NCBI GenBank assembly: GCA_963620035.1
Contig: CAVEXN010000015.1
Location: forward strand, 1 to 48,629
DNA: 48,629 bases
Source of the DNA: F23-D06 sp963620035
GTDB taxonomy: Bacteria > Bacteroidota > Bacteroidia > Bacteroidales > WCHB1-69
Direction: 5' to 3'
In this document: positions 9,463 to 18,011 of the stretch, piece by piece
How the letters are laid out: every line of letters starts with the position of its first letter
Numbering within the stretch: the stretch's first letter is position 1
Notes under the pieces: model-generated
The model's database searches: none
Told to the model about the DNA's origin: nothing
Seen by the model: the letters and a program-made list of their open reading frames with translations, nothing else
Made by a program: the position numbers and the translations under genes

Positions 9463-9906
9463 ATGAATGAAACTGAAATGACACTTGACCCCGTCATCCG
9501 CCTGATGACAGCCGAAGACTACCGGCCTGTTTATGCCTTGTGGACGGCGACAGAAGGTATGGCCTTGCGCAGTTATGACGATTCTGAAGAGGGCATTGCG
9601 CACTTTCTGCAGAAGAACCCGACTTCCAATTTCGTCGCACTTGTGGAGGGCGAGATTGCAGGTGTGCTGCTGTGCGGCATCGACGGCCGCCGCGCCTACA
9701 TCTACCATACGGTCGTGCGCCGCGACCTGCGCGGAAAGGGCATCGGCAAAAAACTGCTCGCCGCAGCCTATAAAGCAATTGAGGCTGCCGGCATCAAGAA
9801 AAACGGGCTCCTGGTCCTCAATGACAATGTTGTCGGCAACGCCTTCTGGCAGTCACAAGGCTGGACAAAACGTACCGATGTGACCTACTACAGCAAAAAC
9901 AACTGA
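9463..9906 (+). CDS. GNAT family N-acetyltransferase
   Basis: This 147-residue single-domain GNAT enzyme transfers an acetyl group from acetyl-CoA to an amine. The acetyl-CoA loop is VRRDLRGKGIGKKLL (motif A, R-x-x-G-x-G), preceded by the strand AYIYHTVV. The C-terminal NDNVVGNAFWQSQGWTKR block is the usual N-x-x-[AG]-x-x-[FL][WY]-x-x-x-G[FW] motif B. The length is normal. The substrate is unknown; close relatives are annotated as YpeA-like or ribosomal-protein-type acetyltransferases, but nothing here picks one. It is the second gene of an operon with the ATP-grasp-like gene, and a new promoter follows at 9924. Confidence 0.85.
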   Translation: MNETEMTLDPVIRLMTAEDYRPVYALWTATEGMALRSYDDSEEGIAHFLQKNPTSNFVALVEGEIAGVLLCGIDGRRAYIYHTVVRRDLRGKGIGKKLLAAAYKAIEAAGIKKNGLLVLNDNVVGNAFWQSQGWTKRTDVTYYSKNN

Positions 9907-9923
9907 CCTGTCTTTTTTTATTC

Positions 9924-9931
9924 TATTTTTG
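9924..9931 (+). promoter_or_regulatory. -7 box for the lipoprotein-mfd-methyltransferase operon
   Basis: TATTTTTG fits TAnnTTTG and ends 20 nt before the TTG start at 9952. This supports both that start and a short leader. Confidence 0.6.
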
Positions 9932-9951
9932 CCACCCAAAAATCAAATTGA

Positions 9952-11604
9952 TTGAAACGACTTGAACTTTTTGCAGCATTGATTTTCCTGCTGGGTTCCT
10001 GCGCCAAAGTGGTGACCCCTGTGGGCGGTCCAAAAGACACGGACCCTCCGGAGGTCGTCAAGGAGCACCCGGCCAACAAGTGCTTGAATTTCAAAAACTC
10101 ATCCATAAAGATAACCTTCGATGAGTTCTTCACGCTGAACAAACCGTCGGAAAATATCCTCATCTCGCCGCCGCTGTCGGTGCAGCCCGACTATCAGATC
10201 CGCGAAAAGAGTCTTGTCATCAGGTTCAAGGATTCCCTTTTGCCCAACACGACGTATAATATCGTGTTTTCAAACAGCATTCTCGACTACCATGAGGGCA
10301 ACGCGCTGAAATATTACCACTACAGCTTCTCGACTGGCAGTGTCATCGATTCTGCTGTATTGTCCGGAAAGGTGCTTGATGCGCAGACACACGCTGGCGA
10401 TGACGGATTTTTTGTACTGCTTTATGACCGGGACATCGACTCACTGCCACTCACTTCACGCCCCACCTATATCACCAAGAGCGCGGCTGACGGCAGTTTC
10501 ATTTTCCGGAACATCAAAGAAGGGCAATACAAGGTGTTCGCGCTGAAAGACATCAACGCCAATCTGCGCTATGATCTCCCTGACGAGACCATTGCCTTTG
10601 CCGACCGCCCCGTGCTTGCCCGCAGCGCCGACACGACTTCCGAAACGGTTTCAGACACTTCCCTGGTGCTGTATGCCTTTTGTGCCGCCGCCCCGGCGCC
10701 CGTGCTGCTGCGCTATGAAAATCCGGCTGCCGGCATCTACAAGTTCCCCTATAAGTCTGCGGTCACCAAATTCACTGCCACGCCTTTAGGCAAACCGCAC
10801 GATTATTTCCAAACCATGAGCCGCACCGCCGATACGGTGACCTGGTACTTCAAGACCCTTCCGACTGACACGATGGTTTACCTGCTCGAAGCCGACGGGA
10901 CAAAAGACACCGTAACCTTGACACCATATCAGCCGAAGAAAACGGCGGCTCGTGGTGACCGCCACGACCACAGGAAAATGGCCGTCCGTTTCCTGAACGA
11001 GGGACATGCGTTCAAACCGCTTGCACTCTCGTTTCCATACCCTGTCATGCCAACCGACTCGTTCTGCATCTTTGTGTGTACGCAGCAGAAAGGCGTGCGC
11101 GACTCGGTATGCTGGCGCACCGCAGTGCCCGACGGCTTTGTCATGCAACTCGCCCTCCCGATAACGTTCGAGACGAAGAAAAGTTATTCCGTCATGATCC
11201 CGGACTCTGTGTTCTTCGGATATGACGGACAGAGCAATGACACGTTGCGTTGTTCGTTCACCACAAAGTCAGAGAAAGACTATGGGACATTGTCCATGAA
11301 TTACCGTTTCCCGGATGGCGGAAGCGCTTACATTGCGCAACTGTGGCGCGGCTCGCAACCGGTGCAGGAGGATGTGTTGGAATATGACACCACGATAACT
11401 TATGGCGCTCTTGTCCCCGGCAATTATAAAGTCACCGTCGTTGAGGATGCCAACCGCAACGGACGTTGGGATGCCGGTGACTACCGCCGCCGCCGGCAGG
11501 CCGAACGCGTGTTTGTCTATGGCAAGACCATCAACATACGTGCTTATTGGGAAGAGGAGGAGACTTTCTCTGTAGGCGAGAGTGTTATAAATGCTGAAGA
11601 TTAG
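9952..11604 (+). CDS. Ig-like (Big_5) domain lipoprotein
   Basis: This 550-residue lipoprotein starts at TTG 9952: a TGA lies directly upstream in frame (9949-9951), and the signal follows at once (MKRLELFAALIFLLGSC, lipobox LGSC). The mature start CAKVVTPVGGPKDTDPP is typical of a conserved Bacteroidetes family. Residues about 30-130 are an SbsA/Big_5 Ig-like domain (VKEHPANKCLNF ... ITFDEFFTLNK ... LISPPL ... YNIVFSNSILDYHEGNAL). Two later segments (about 230-260 DINANLRYDLPDE; about 500-515 EDANRNGRWDAGDY) have the look of carboxypeptidase-regulatory-like modules with possible Ca-binding loops. It is probably attached to the outer membrane, and its function is unknown. It heads an operon with mfd (8-nt gap). 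Confidence 0.75.
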   Translation: MKRLELFAALIFLLGSCAKVVTPVGGPKDTDPPEVVKEHPANKCLNFKNSSIKITFDEFFTLNKPSENILISPPLSVQPDYQIREKSLVIRFKDSLLPNTTYNIVFSNSILDYHEGNALKYYHYSFSTGSVIDSAVLSGKVLDAQTHAGDDGFFVLLYDRDIDSLPLTSRPTYITKSAADGSFIFRNIKEGQYKVFALKDINANLRYDLPDETIAFADRPVLARSADTTSETVSDTSLVLYAFCAAAPAPVLLRYENPAAGIYKFPYKSAVTKFTATPLGKPHDYFQTMSRTADTVTWYFKTLPTDTMVYLLEADGTKDTVTLTPYQPKKTAARGDRHDHRKMAVRFLNEGHAFKPLALSFPYPVMPTDSFCIFVCTQQKGVRDSVCWRTAVPDGFVMQLALPITFETKKSYSVMIPDSVFFGYDGQSNDTLRCSFTTKSEKDYGTLSMNYRFPDGGSAYIAQLWRGSQPVQEDVLEYDTTITYGALVPGNYKVTVVEDANRNGRWDAGDYRRRRQAERVFVYGKTINIRAYWEEEETFSVGESVINAED

Positions 11605-11612
11605 GATGCTAA

Positions 11613-14600
11613 ATGACAATAGAAGAATTAAAGTCGCAGTTCTGCTCGCCCGAAACGGCTGAAATCGTGGAAACGCTGCGGCGGCAGGAGCCCGGCAGTC
11701 CGCTGGTGCTCAACGGGCTTGCCGGTTCATCGTTCCCGCTATTGGCCGCCAACGTCGCTGCCGGCATCGATGCCAGCCAGCTTTTCCTGTTGCCGTCTCG
11801 CGAAAAGGCAGTCTATTTCTACAACGACCTTGAAAAGTTGCTCGGTGAGCACGACATGCCGCTGGCAACCCGCAGGATACACTATCTGCCCTCATCGTTC
11901 AAAAGGGCACACACCACCAACGAAATCGACAACTCCAACGTGAAGTTGCGCTCCGAGATCGTCAACCGCATTTCAGTCGGGTCTGACCGGGGCTGCATTG
12001 TCGTCACTTCGCCGGAAGCTTTGGCGGAGAAAGTCGTGACGAGAAAGTTCGTGCAGGACAATTCTTTCTCCATCAGGCGAGATGTGGAAATCTCGACAGA
12101 CGGTTTCCTGCAGTTCCTGTACGAGTTTGAATACCAGAGGGAAGATTTCGTGTTCGAGCCCGGCCAGTTCGCCTGGCGCGGCAGCATATTTGACGTGTTC
12201 TCCTATTCCGACGAGTATCCCTGCCGTATCGAACTTGACGGCGACCGTGTGGAGTCCATCCGCTTTTTTGACCCCGAAACGCAGCTTTCTGTCCGCGAAG
12301 AGGGGCAGATCAGCATTATGCCCAAGGTGGTGTCGCTCGACCGGCAGGAGAAGCGCATATCGCTCTTCGACTTCTTGCCGGCGGACACGATAGTCTGGAC
12401 GGACAGCCCCAAAGATGTCGCGATGCAGGTCGATGCCTTGTACAAACGTGCCGAAGAGGAATTCAAGGTCGGGGAGCATCAAGCCGCCGACTTCTTCATC
12501 CGCAAGAAGGAGTTTGAACAGGCCTGTGCGTCGCGCCGTAGCTGCCTCCTCAATGCCGCCCCCTTGGAGGGTGGCAGCACCTTTGACTTCGGCATCAAGC
12601 CGCAGAACAGTTTCGGCAGGAGTTTCGACTATCTGTTCCTCGAATGGATCGACAATATGGAGCGGGGCATCAAGAGCGTGTTCTTGGCCGAAAGCGAGGG
12701 GCAGTTAGAGCGTCTTGACAAGATAATGTCTGAAATGATTGAGAAATACAACAGACATAACGAAACGGGCTACCGCCTTGACCTGCTGTATTATCCGATC
12801 CGCTATATCCTGCACGAGGGATTCCGCGACGAGGCGCGCAAACTGGCGCTCTATACCGACCACCAGTTCATGGAGAAATTCGAACGTGTCGTCATCCGCG
12901 ACCGCTACAAGAAAAGCGAGGCCTTTACGCTCAAGGAGATATACGACTTGCAGCCGGGCGACTATGTGGTGCACATCGACTATGGCATCGGCATTTACCA
13001 AGGGCTTGAAAAAACAGAGATGAACGGGAAAGAGCAGGAGGTCATCAAGCTTTCGTACAAGGACGGCGACCTGCTTTACGTGAGTGTCCACTCTTTGCAC
13101 AAAATCAGCAAATATGTAGGCAAAGACGGCACGCCGCCTACGTTGCACCGCATTGGCTCCGGCTCGTGGGACCGCATCAAGGAGCGCACCAAGAAAAAGG
13201 TCAAGGAACTGGCCATCGACCTCATCAGGCTCTATTCGCAGCGCAAGGCGGGCAAAGGTTTTGCATTCTCGCCAGACAACTATATGCAGACCGAACTGGA
13301 GGCCTCGTTCATTTACGAAGACACGCCTGACCAGACCAAGACGCTTGCTGACGTGAAACGCGACATGGAGGATTCGCACCCGATGGACCGTCTGGTCTGC
13401 GGCGATGTCGGCTTCGGCAAGACGGAGATAGCCATACGTGCCGCATTCAAGGCCGTGTGCGACAGCAAGCAGGTAGCCGTGCTGGTGCCCACCACCGTGC
13501 TCGCCCTGCAGCATTACACCACGTTCTCCGAACGGCTTCAGAACATGCCGTGCCGCGTGGAGTACATCAACAGGTTCAAGACCGGGAAGCAGATCAAGGA
13601 GACCCTGCAGCGGCTCAAGGAGGGCAGAATCGACATACTGGTCGGCACGCACAGGCTGCTGAGCAAAGATGTCGTGTTCAAAGACCTCGGGCTGCTCATC
13701 ATCGACGAGGAGCAGAAATTCGGGGTGGCGGCCAAGGAGAAGTTGCGCGAACTGCGCGTCAACATCGACACGCTGACTATGTCGGCCACGCCGATACCGC
13801 GCACGCTGCAGTTCTCCCTCATCGGAGCCCGCGACATATCCGTAATCTCCACGCCGCCGCCCAACAGGCAGCCCATACAGACCGAGGTGCATGTGTTCGA
13901 CGAGGACATCCTGCGCACGGCCGTGCAGTCGGAACTCGACCGCCAAGGGCAGGTGTTTGTCGTACATAACAAAATACAGAACATCTCGGAACTGGCCGGG
14001 CTCATACAGCGGCTGGTGCCCTCCGCCCGTATAGCGGTGGCACACGGTCAGATGGAGGGCGAGAAACTCGAACAGGTGATGACCGACTTCATCAACCGCC
14101 GGTTCGATGTGCTGGTATCTACCACGATAGTTGAATCCGGCCTCGACATCGTCAATGCCAACACGATGATCATCAATGATGCGCAGAACTTCGCGCTCAA
14201 CGTGCTGCACCAACTTCGCGGCAGGGTGGGGCGCAACAACCAGAAAGCATACTGCTACCTCTTCATCAAACCATACGACACCCTCAACGACCAGGCGCGC
14301 AAGCGCCTGCAGGCCATCGAGGATTTCTCCGACATAGGCAGCGGCATACAGATTGCCATGCGCGACCTCGACATCCGCGGCGCCGGCAATATCTTAGGCG
14401 CCGACCAAAGCGGATTCATCAACGAGATCGGCTATGAAATGTACCAGAAAATACTGGCCGAAGCCATCCGCGAGATGAAAGACGCTGATGTGGATGATGT
14501 GCAATGGGCGGACAACTCCGGCCTTGTGCTGCGCGAATGCCTTATTGAAACCGACATCGAGGCACTGTTTCCCTCCGACTATATCAACAATGTGAGCGAA

Positions 14601-14996
14601 CGGATGAGCCTTTACAAGGAGCTGGAAAGCATAAAAGACCTCCAGAAACTGGAACTGTTCAGGAAAAAACTGCTCGACATTTTCGGGCCGTTGCCTAAAC
14701 CAACCCAAGAACTGCTCCGTATCATTCCGTTGCGCCTCCTTGCCGCAAAGTTGAACTTTGAGAAAATCATACTCAAGAATAATACGCTTACGGGCTGTTT
14801 CACCGGCAATTCAGCATCCAAATATTATCAGTCAGACACTTTCGGCAAGGTCATCGGTTTTGTGCAGCAGAATCATCCTGCCGTTCAATTGAAAGAGTCG
14901 AACTCCAAACTTCTCCTTACCATACGCAACACGCCCTCGGTGAAGTCGGCCATGCATTGGCTGGAAAAGATGGAACAGCACATCCTCCGTAATTAG
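11613..14996 (+). CDS. mfd: Transcription-repair coupling factor Mfd
   Basis: This 1127-residue protein is full length for the family. Mfd removes RNA polymerase stalled at DNA damage and recruits UvrA. The N-terminal third is the UvrB-like module (RKAVYFYNDLEKLLG; FVFEPGQFAWRGSIFDVFSYSDEYPCRIELDGD). The RNA-polymerase interaction domain begins near 450 (GDYVVHIDYGIGIYQGLE). The translocase has a Walker A (GDVGFGKTEIA, about 595-605), DEEQKFGV (about 697), SATPIPRTL, and after it VSTTIVESGLDIVNANT and QLRGRVGRNNQKAYCYLF (the TRG region). The C-terminal domain (about 970-1127) corresponds to the UvrA-binding-masking region. It sits between an outer-membrane lipoprotein gene and a methyltransferase gene, all closely spaced. 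Confidence 0.97.
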   Translation: MTIEELKSQFCSPETAEIVETLRRQEPGSPLVLNGLAGSSFPLLAANVAAGIDASQLFLLPSREKAVYFYNDLEKLLGEHDMPLATRRIHYLPSSFKRAHTTNEIDNSNVKLRSEIVNRISVGSDRGCIVVTSPEALAEKVVTRKFVQDNSFSIRRDVEISTDGFLQFLYEFEYQREDFVFEPGQFAWRGSIFDVFSYSDEYPCRIELDGDRVESIRFFDPETQLSVREEGQISIMPKVVSLDRQEKRISLFDFLPADTIVWTDSPKDVAMQVDALYKRAEEEFKVGEHQAADFFIRKKEFEQACASRRSCLLNAAPLEGGSTFDFGIKPQNSFGRSFDYLFLEWIDNMERGIKSVFLAESEGQLERLDKIMSEMIEKYNRHNETGYRLDLLYYPIRYILHEGFRDEARKLALYTDHQFMEKFERVVIRDRYKKSEAFTLKEIYDLQPGDYVVHIDYGIGIYQGLEKTEMNGKEQEVIKLSYKDGDLLYVSVHSLHKISKYVGKDGTPPTLHRIGSGSWDRIKERTKKKVKELAIDLIRLYSQRKAGKGFAFSPDNYMQTELEASFIYEDTPDQTKTLADVKRDMEDSHPMDRLVCGDVGFGKTEIAIRAAFKAVCDSKQVAVLVPTTVLALQHYTTFSERLQNMPCRVEYINRFKTGKQIKETLQRLKEGRIDILVGTHRLLSKDVVFKDLGLLIIDEEQKFGVAAKEKLRELRVNIDTLTMSATPIPRTLQFSLIGARDISVISTPPPNRQPIQTEVHVFDEDILRTAVQSELDRQGQVFVVHNKIQNISELAGLIQRLVPSARIAVAHGQMEGEKLEQVMTDFINRRFDVLVSTTIVESGLDIVNANTMIINDAQNFALNVLHQLRGRVGRNNQKAYCYLFIKPYDTLNDQARKRLQAIEDFSDIGSGIQIAMRDLDIRGAGNILGADQSGFINEIGYEMYQKILAEAIREMKDADVDDVQWADNSGLVLRECLIETDIEALFPSDYINNVSERMSLYKELESIKDLQKLELFRKKLLDIFGPLPKPTQELLRIIPLRLLAAKLNFEKIILKNNTLTGCFTGNSASKYYQSDTFGKVIGFVQQNHPAVQLKESNSKLLLTIRNTPSVKSAMHWLEKMEQHILRN

Positions 14997-15002
14997 TCCA
15001 AG

Positions 15003-16196
15003 ATGAACCCGGAGACTCAGGATTTCATACTGAAGCACTGGCGGCAGGATGTCAATGCGCTGGCCTTGGCCGGATGCCGTGACCATGCGGTTGACTTCAG
15101 CCTTGCCTTGCAGCAGATACATGGCATGCAGAAAGCCGAAAGGAAATTGCCCGCCCATTTTGCCGCCGCCGGCGTGCTCTTTCCGCCCGCCCTCGCCATG
15201 GAGCAATGCTCCTCCTGGGCCGCAGCGCAATACAAAGCCTCCCTGCTGCAGGGCGACACGCTCGTTGACCTTACCGGCGGTTTCGGCGTTGACACGTTCG
15301 CCTTTGCCCACAGGTTCGGCACTTGCGTGTATGTGGAGCCGCAACAGACACTTTGCGAAACAGTCCGCCACAACGCCAAAACCATGCACATCGACAATGT
15401 CAAGTTCTGCTGTAAGACGATGGAAGACTACCTCCGGCATGCCCCGCCCGCCGACTGCCTCTTTGCAGACCCCTCGCGCCGCGACAGCCATGGGCGGCGT
15501 GTCGTCTCCCTTGCCGACTGCACCCCCGACATTGAGCGCTACAAAGAGACGTTGCTTGCCCTTGCCCGCAATGCAGTGATGGTGAAGCTGTCGCCGATGC
15601 TTGACATCCGTGACACCCTCGCACGCCTGCCCGAGACCGCCGCCGTGCATGTCGTTTCTGTCGGGGGCGAGTGCCGCGAACTGCTGCTTGTGCTCTCCCA
15701 CAAGCCCGTGCATCCGCAACAACGCCCTTTCGTCGCAGCCGACATCCGTAACGGGAAGACCGTCACCTTCCGCTTCACGCCGCAGGAAGAGACGGACGCG
15801 CACCCCCTTTGGGCCGACAATGCCGCAAAGTACCTCTATGAACCTAATGCGGCATTGATGAAAGCCGGTGCTTTCCGGAGCGTGGCGGTGCGCTTTGAAT
15901 TGCGCAAACTACACCCCAATTCCCACCTCTACACCTCCGAACAATTGCTCCTCGACTTCCCCGGACGGGTATTCGAAGTGACGGATGCTTTCACTTTCGG
16001 CAAGAAACAATGCGCCGAACGGTTCAAAGGCTTAGATGCCGCCAACGTCGCCGTGCGCAATTTCCCTTTGACCGCCCCCGAATTGCAGAAAAGGCTTTCC
16101 TTGAAAGACGGCGGTGAACTATTTCTCTTTGGCACAACATTTTATGGAGGAGAAAAGATGCTGCTGCGTTGCCGTAAAGTGTCTGCTCCGGCGTGA
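15003..16196 (+). CDS. THUMP-like class I SAM-dependent methyltransferase
   Basis: This 397-residue protein starts 6 nt after mfd. The SAM-binding motif I is LVDLTGGFGVDTFAFA (about 87-102), followed by the acidic YVEPQQ at the end of strand 2 and the motif IV-like ADPSRRD (about 152-158). The C-terminal part (about 280-397: AKYLYEPNAALMKAGAFRSVA, HLYTSEQLL) matches the THUMP-like domain seen in Bacteroidetes methyltransferases. The likely substrate is RNA (rRNA or tRNA), but this cannot be fixed from sequence. It is co-directional and nearly contiguous with mfd, probably the last gene of the operon starting at 9952. Confidence 0.8.
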   Translation: MNPETQDFILKHWRQDVNALALAGCRDHAVDFSLALQQIHGMQKAERKLPAHFAAAGVLFPPALAMEQCSSWAAAQYKASLLQGDTLVDLTGGFGVDTFAFAHRFGTCVYVEPQQTLCETVRHNAKTMHIDNVKFCCKTMEDYLRHAPPADCLFADPSRRDSHGRRVVSLADCTPDIERYKETLLALARNAVMVKLSPMLDIRDTLARLPETAAVHVVSVGGECRELLLVLSHKPVHPQQRPFVAADIRNGKTVTFRFTPQEETDAHPLWADNAAKYLYEPNAALMKAGAFRSVAVRFELRKLHPNSHLYTSEQLLLDFPGRVFEVTDAFTFGKKQCAERFKGLDAANVAVRNFPLTAPELQKRLSLKDGGELFLFGTTFYGGEKMLLRCRKVSAPA

Positions 16197-16210
16197 ACTG
16201 CGATTGGGAA

Positions 16211-16241
16211 TTTGGCCACAACGATCTTTTGCGTACTTTTG
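16211..16241 (+). promoter_or_regulatory. Strong Bacteroidetes sigma-70-type promoter
   Basis: TTTG at 16211-16214, a 19-nt spacer, then TACTTTTG at 16234-16241. Both elements and the spacing match the Bacteroidetes consensus (TTTG N19-21 TAnnTTTG). It drives the GmhB-like/LpxL-like pair. Confidence 0.8.
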
Positions 16242-16311
16242 CTGCCTCTTTTGAAAAGCAGATGCCAAGCACGGATTTCCCCGTGAATGGTTTTTATAAA
16301 AGACGGACAGA

Positions 16312-16836
16312 ATGAAGACCCTATTCTTGGACAGAGACGGCGTGGTGAATGTGCAGATTGTCGGCGGCTATGTTGAAACCATTGAGCAGTTTGTCTTTGC
16401 CGACGGTTTTTTGGAGGCTATGAAGTTGCTGCGTCCCAGATTCTGCCATGTCATTCTGGTCACCAACCAGCAGTGTATAGGCAAGGGGATTTGCACACGC
16501 AAGCAGGTGGATGCCATCCATGACTATCTGCGGCAACGGTTGGCTGCACAAAACACCCCGTTGGATGCGGTATATTGCTGTCCTCATCTCGCCGCCGAAC
16601 AATGCGGCTGCCGCAAGCCGGCCACCGGCATGGCTCTGATGGCGAAACGGGATTTCCCTGACATCGATTTCGCCGAATCCATCATGCTCGGCGACAGCCC
16701 TTCGGACATGCAGTTCGCCATCAATGCCGGCATGATGCCCGTACACATCGGCAAGGTCAGACTGCCCGAACATGAACTTGCCCGCAGTTTGGCCGTTTCA
16801 CATTTTAACTCCCTGTTGGATTTTGCAAGGCAATGA
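16312..16836 (+). CDS. HAD-IIIA phosphatase, GmhB-like (heptose-bisphosphate phosphatase family)
   Basis: This 174-residue HAD hydrolase begins MKTLFLDRDGVVN, where D7 and D9 are the nucleophile and acid/base. Motif II is VTNQQ and motif IV is MLGDSPSDM. The loop CCPH...CGCRKP (about 84-102) is the Cys/His zinc site typical of GmhB, which removes the 7-phosphate of D-glycero-D-manno-heptose 1,7-bisphosphate during LPS core (or GDP-heptose) synthesis. The downstream acyltransferase overlaps by 4 nt (ATGA), so the two are translationally coupled and both point to LPS. A histidinol-phosphatase-type activity is possible because the families are close. No hldE or hldD is in the window. Confidence 0.8.
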   Translation: MKTLFLDRDGVVNVQIVGGYVETIEQFVFADGFLEAMKLLRPRFCHVILVTNQQCIGKGICTRKQVDAIHDYLRQRLAAQNTPLDAVYCCPHLAAEQCGCRKPATGMALMAKRDFPDIDFAESIMLGDSPSDMQFAINAGMMPVHIGKVRLPEHELARSLAVSHFNSLLDFARQ

Positions 16837-17702
16837 AAGTCAGGTGTCTTCTATATGTTGTCGTTTTCTATCCGCTGGCAATGCTGCCGCTGTGCGTGCT
16901 GTATCTGTTCTCACTGCCGCTGTACCTTATCTTGAATTATGCTGTCCGTTACCGCAAGAATGTCATTTTGGAAAACCTCAAGAACTCCTTTCCCGGAAAG
17001 GCGGACAGGGAAATACGCCGATTGTGCAACAAATACTATCTGCACCTCTCCCAAATTGCCGTAGAGATGATCAAGATGCTGCTGTTGCGCCCCGGGCAAC
17101 TCAGGCGTCGCTACCGCTGCCAGAATCCCGAAATCGCCAACCGTTTTTTCAAAGAAGGGCGGAGTGTCATCCTCATGTCGTCCCATTACAACAACTGGGA
17201 GTGGATGATCCTGGCTTTGGACACCATGTTCTGGCAGCATGGGGTAGGGGTTGGGAAAGCCAATACCGACAAGGCTTTTGAACGGATGGTGAACCGGGCG
17301 CGCACGCGCTACGGCACCGAAGTGGTGTTCGCCGACACCGTGCGGGAAACGTTCGAGCATTATGAGCGGAACCATCATCCGACCGCCTATATGATGCTCA
17401 GCGACCAGTCGCCCAACAGCAGCAGCCGCTGCTATGTGACCGAATTCCTGCATCAGAAGACGGGCGTCATCTTCGGGGCCGAGCACTTCGCGAGGAAGTA
17501 CAACATCCCCGTGCTTTATTATGAGGTCATCAAAGACCGGCCGGGCTTCTATCATGTCCGACTTGAGTTGATTGCTGAGAATCCCGCAGAGATGTCCGAG
17601 TATGCGATCACGCAACGGTATGTGGAACTGCTGGAGCAGACCATCTGCCGCAAGCCGCAATATTGGCTTTGGAGTCACCGGCGCTGGAAGTTCGGGTTCT
17701 GA
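16833..17702 (+). CDS. Lipid A acyltransferase, LpxL/HtrB family
   Basis: This 289-residue inner-membrane enzyme would transfer an acyl chain from acyl-ACP to the lipid A precursor. An N-terminal hydrophobic segment (LLYVVVFYPLAMLPLCVLYLF) anchors it. The catalytic H-x4-D/E motif is SSHYNNWEW (about 115-123), the form seen in Bacteroidetes LpxL proteins. The later block DQSPN (about 193-197) and KTGVIFGAEHFARKYNIPVLY match the family's substrate-binding regions. It ends with the usual WLWSHRRWK. It overlaps the GmhB-like gene by 4 nt and shares its promoter at 16211-16241. The 250 nt after it contain no gene but do contain the control region of the next gene. Confidence 0.9.
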   Translation: MKVRCLLYVVVFYPLAMLPLCVLYLFSLPLYLILNYAVRYRKNVILENLKNSFPGKADREIRRLCNKYYLHLSQIAVEMIKMLLLRPGQLRRRYRCQNPEIANRFFKEGRSVILMSSHYNNWEWMILALDTMFWQHGVGVGKANTDKAFERMVNRARTRYGTEVVFADTVRETFEHYERNHHPTAYMMLSDQSPNSSSRCYVTEFLHQKTGVIFGAEHFARKYNIPVLYYEVIKDRPGFYHVRLELIAENPAEMSEYAITQRYVELLEQTICRKPQYWLWSHRRWKFGF

Positions 17703-17848
17703 ACCCACACCGTTATGCCAGGTTGAAGCACACCAAGAAACGCTCCGGTTGGTATTTGCATAAATGGCGCTGTGTGCCCCCATTGCTCGCCCAAACAATC
17801 ATATCATTGACTTGTTTGAGGCATCGTTCATGAATTGCAGAGTTCTCG

Positions 17849-17866
17849 TTAACGTTCATTAACGTT
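17849..17866 (+). promoter_or_regulatory. Direct repeat TTAACGTT-CA-TTAACGTT upstream of the short PCMD-like gene
   Basis: Two TTAACGTT octamers are separated by CA, giving a 10-bp period, i.e. one helical turn. The octamers and the following TTTTATTT are repeated at 20457-20481 in front of the giant paralogue, 90 nt (here) and 91 nt (there) before the respective -7 boxes. They look like a binding site for a shared activator or repressor. Confidence 0.55.
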
Positions 17867-17938
17867 TTTATTTCTTTGATATAAAACACTATAGATGTTT
17901 TAATGTGAGGCTATGGCGAAAGTGACATCCTTTTGATG

Positions 17939-17946
17939 TACTTTTG
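17939..17946 (+). promoter_or_regulatory. -7 box for the short PCMD-like gene
   Basis: TACTTTTG lies 65 nt before the ATG at 18012. The box falls inside the region similar to the one upstream of the giant paralogue (CCTTTTGATGTACTTTTG here, CTCTTTTGTCTTATTTTTG there). Confidence 0.6.
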
Positions 17947-18011
17947 CGCGCTTGTCCCGGTCATTGTGTCGGCGCAAAATGCGGCACAGCGCCTTTCCGA
18001 CAACACACACT

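Noticed and set aside
12705..14213. 502-codon minus-strand frame
   Set aside because: It is antisense to mfd, whose helicase motifs are unambiguous. The composition of the translation (many His, Val, Arg) is typical of a shadow frame.
17952..18011. Upstream start for the short PCMD-like protein
   Set aside because: The added 20 residues precede a perfect signal peptide and begin only 6 nt after the -7 box.
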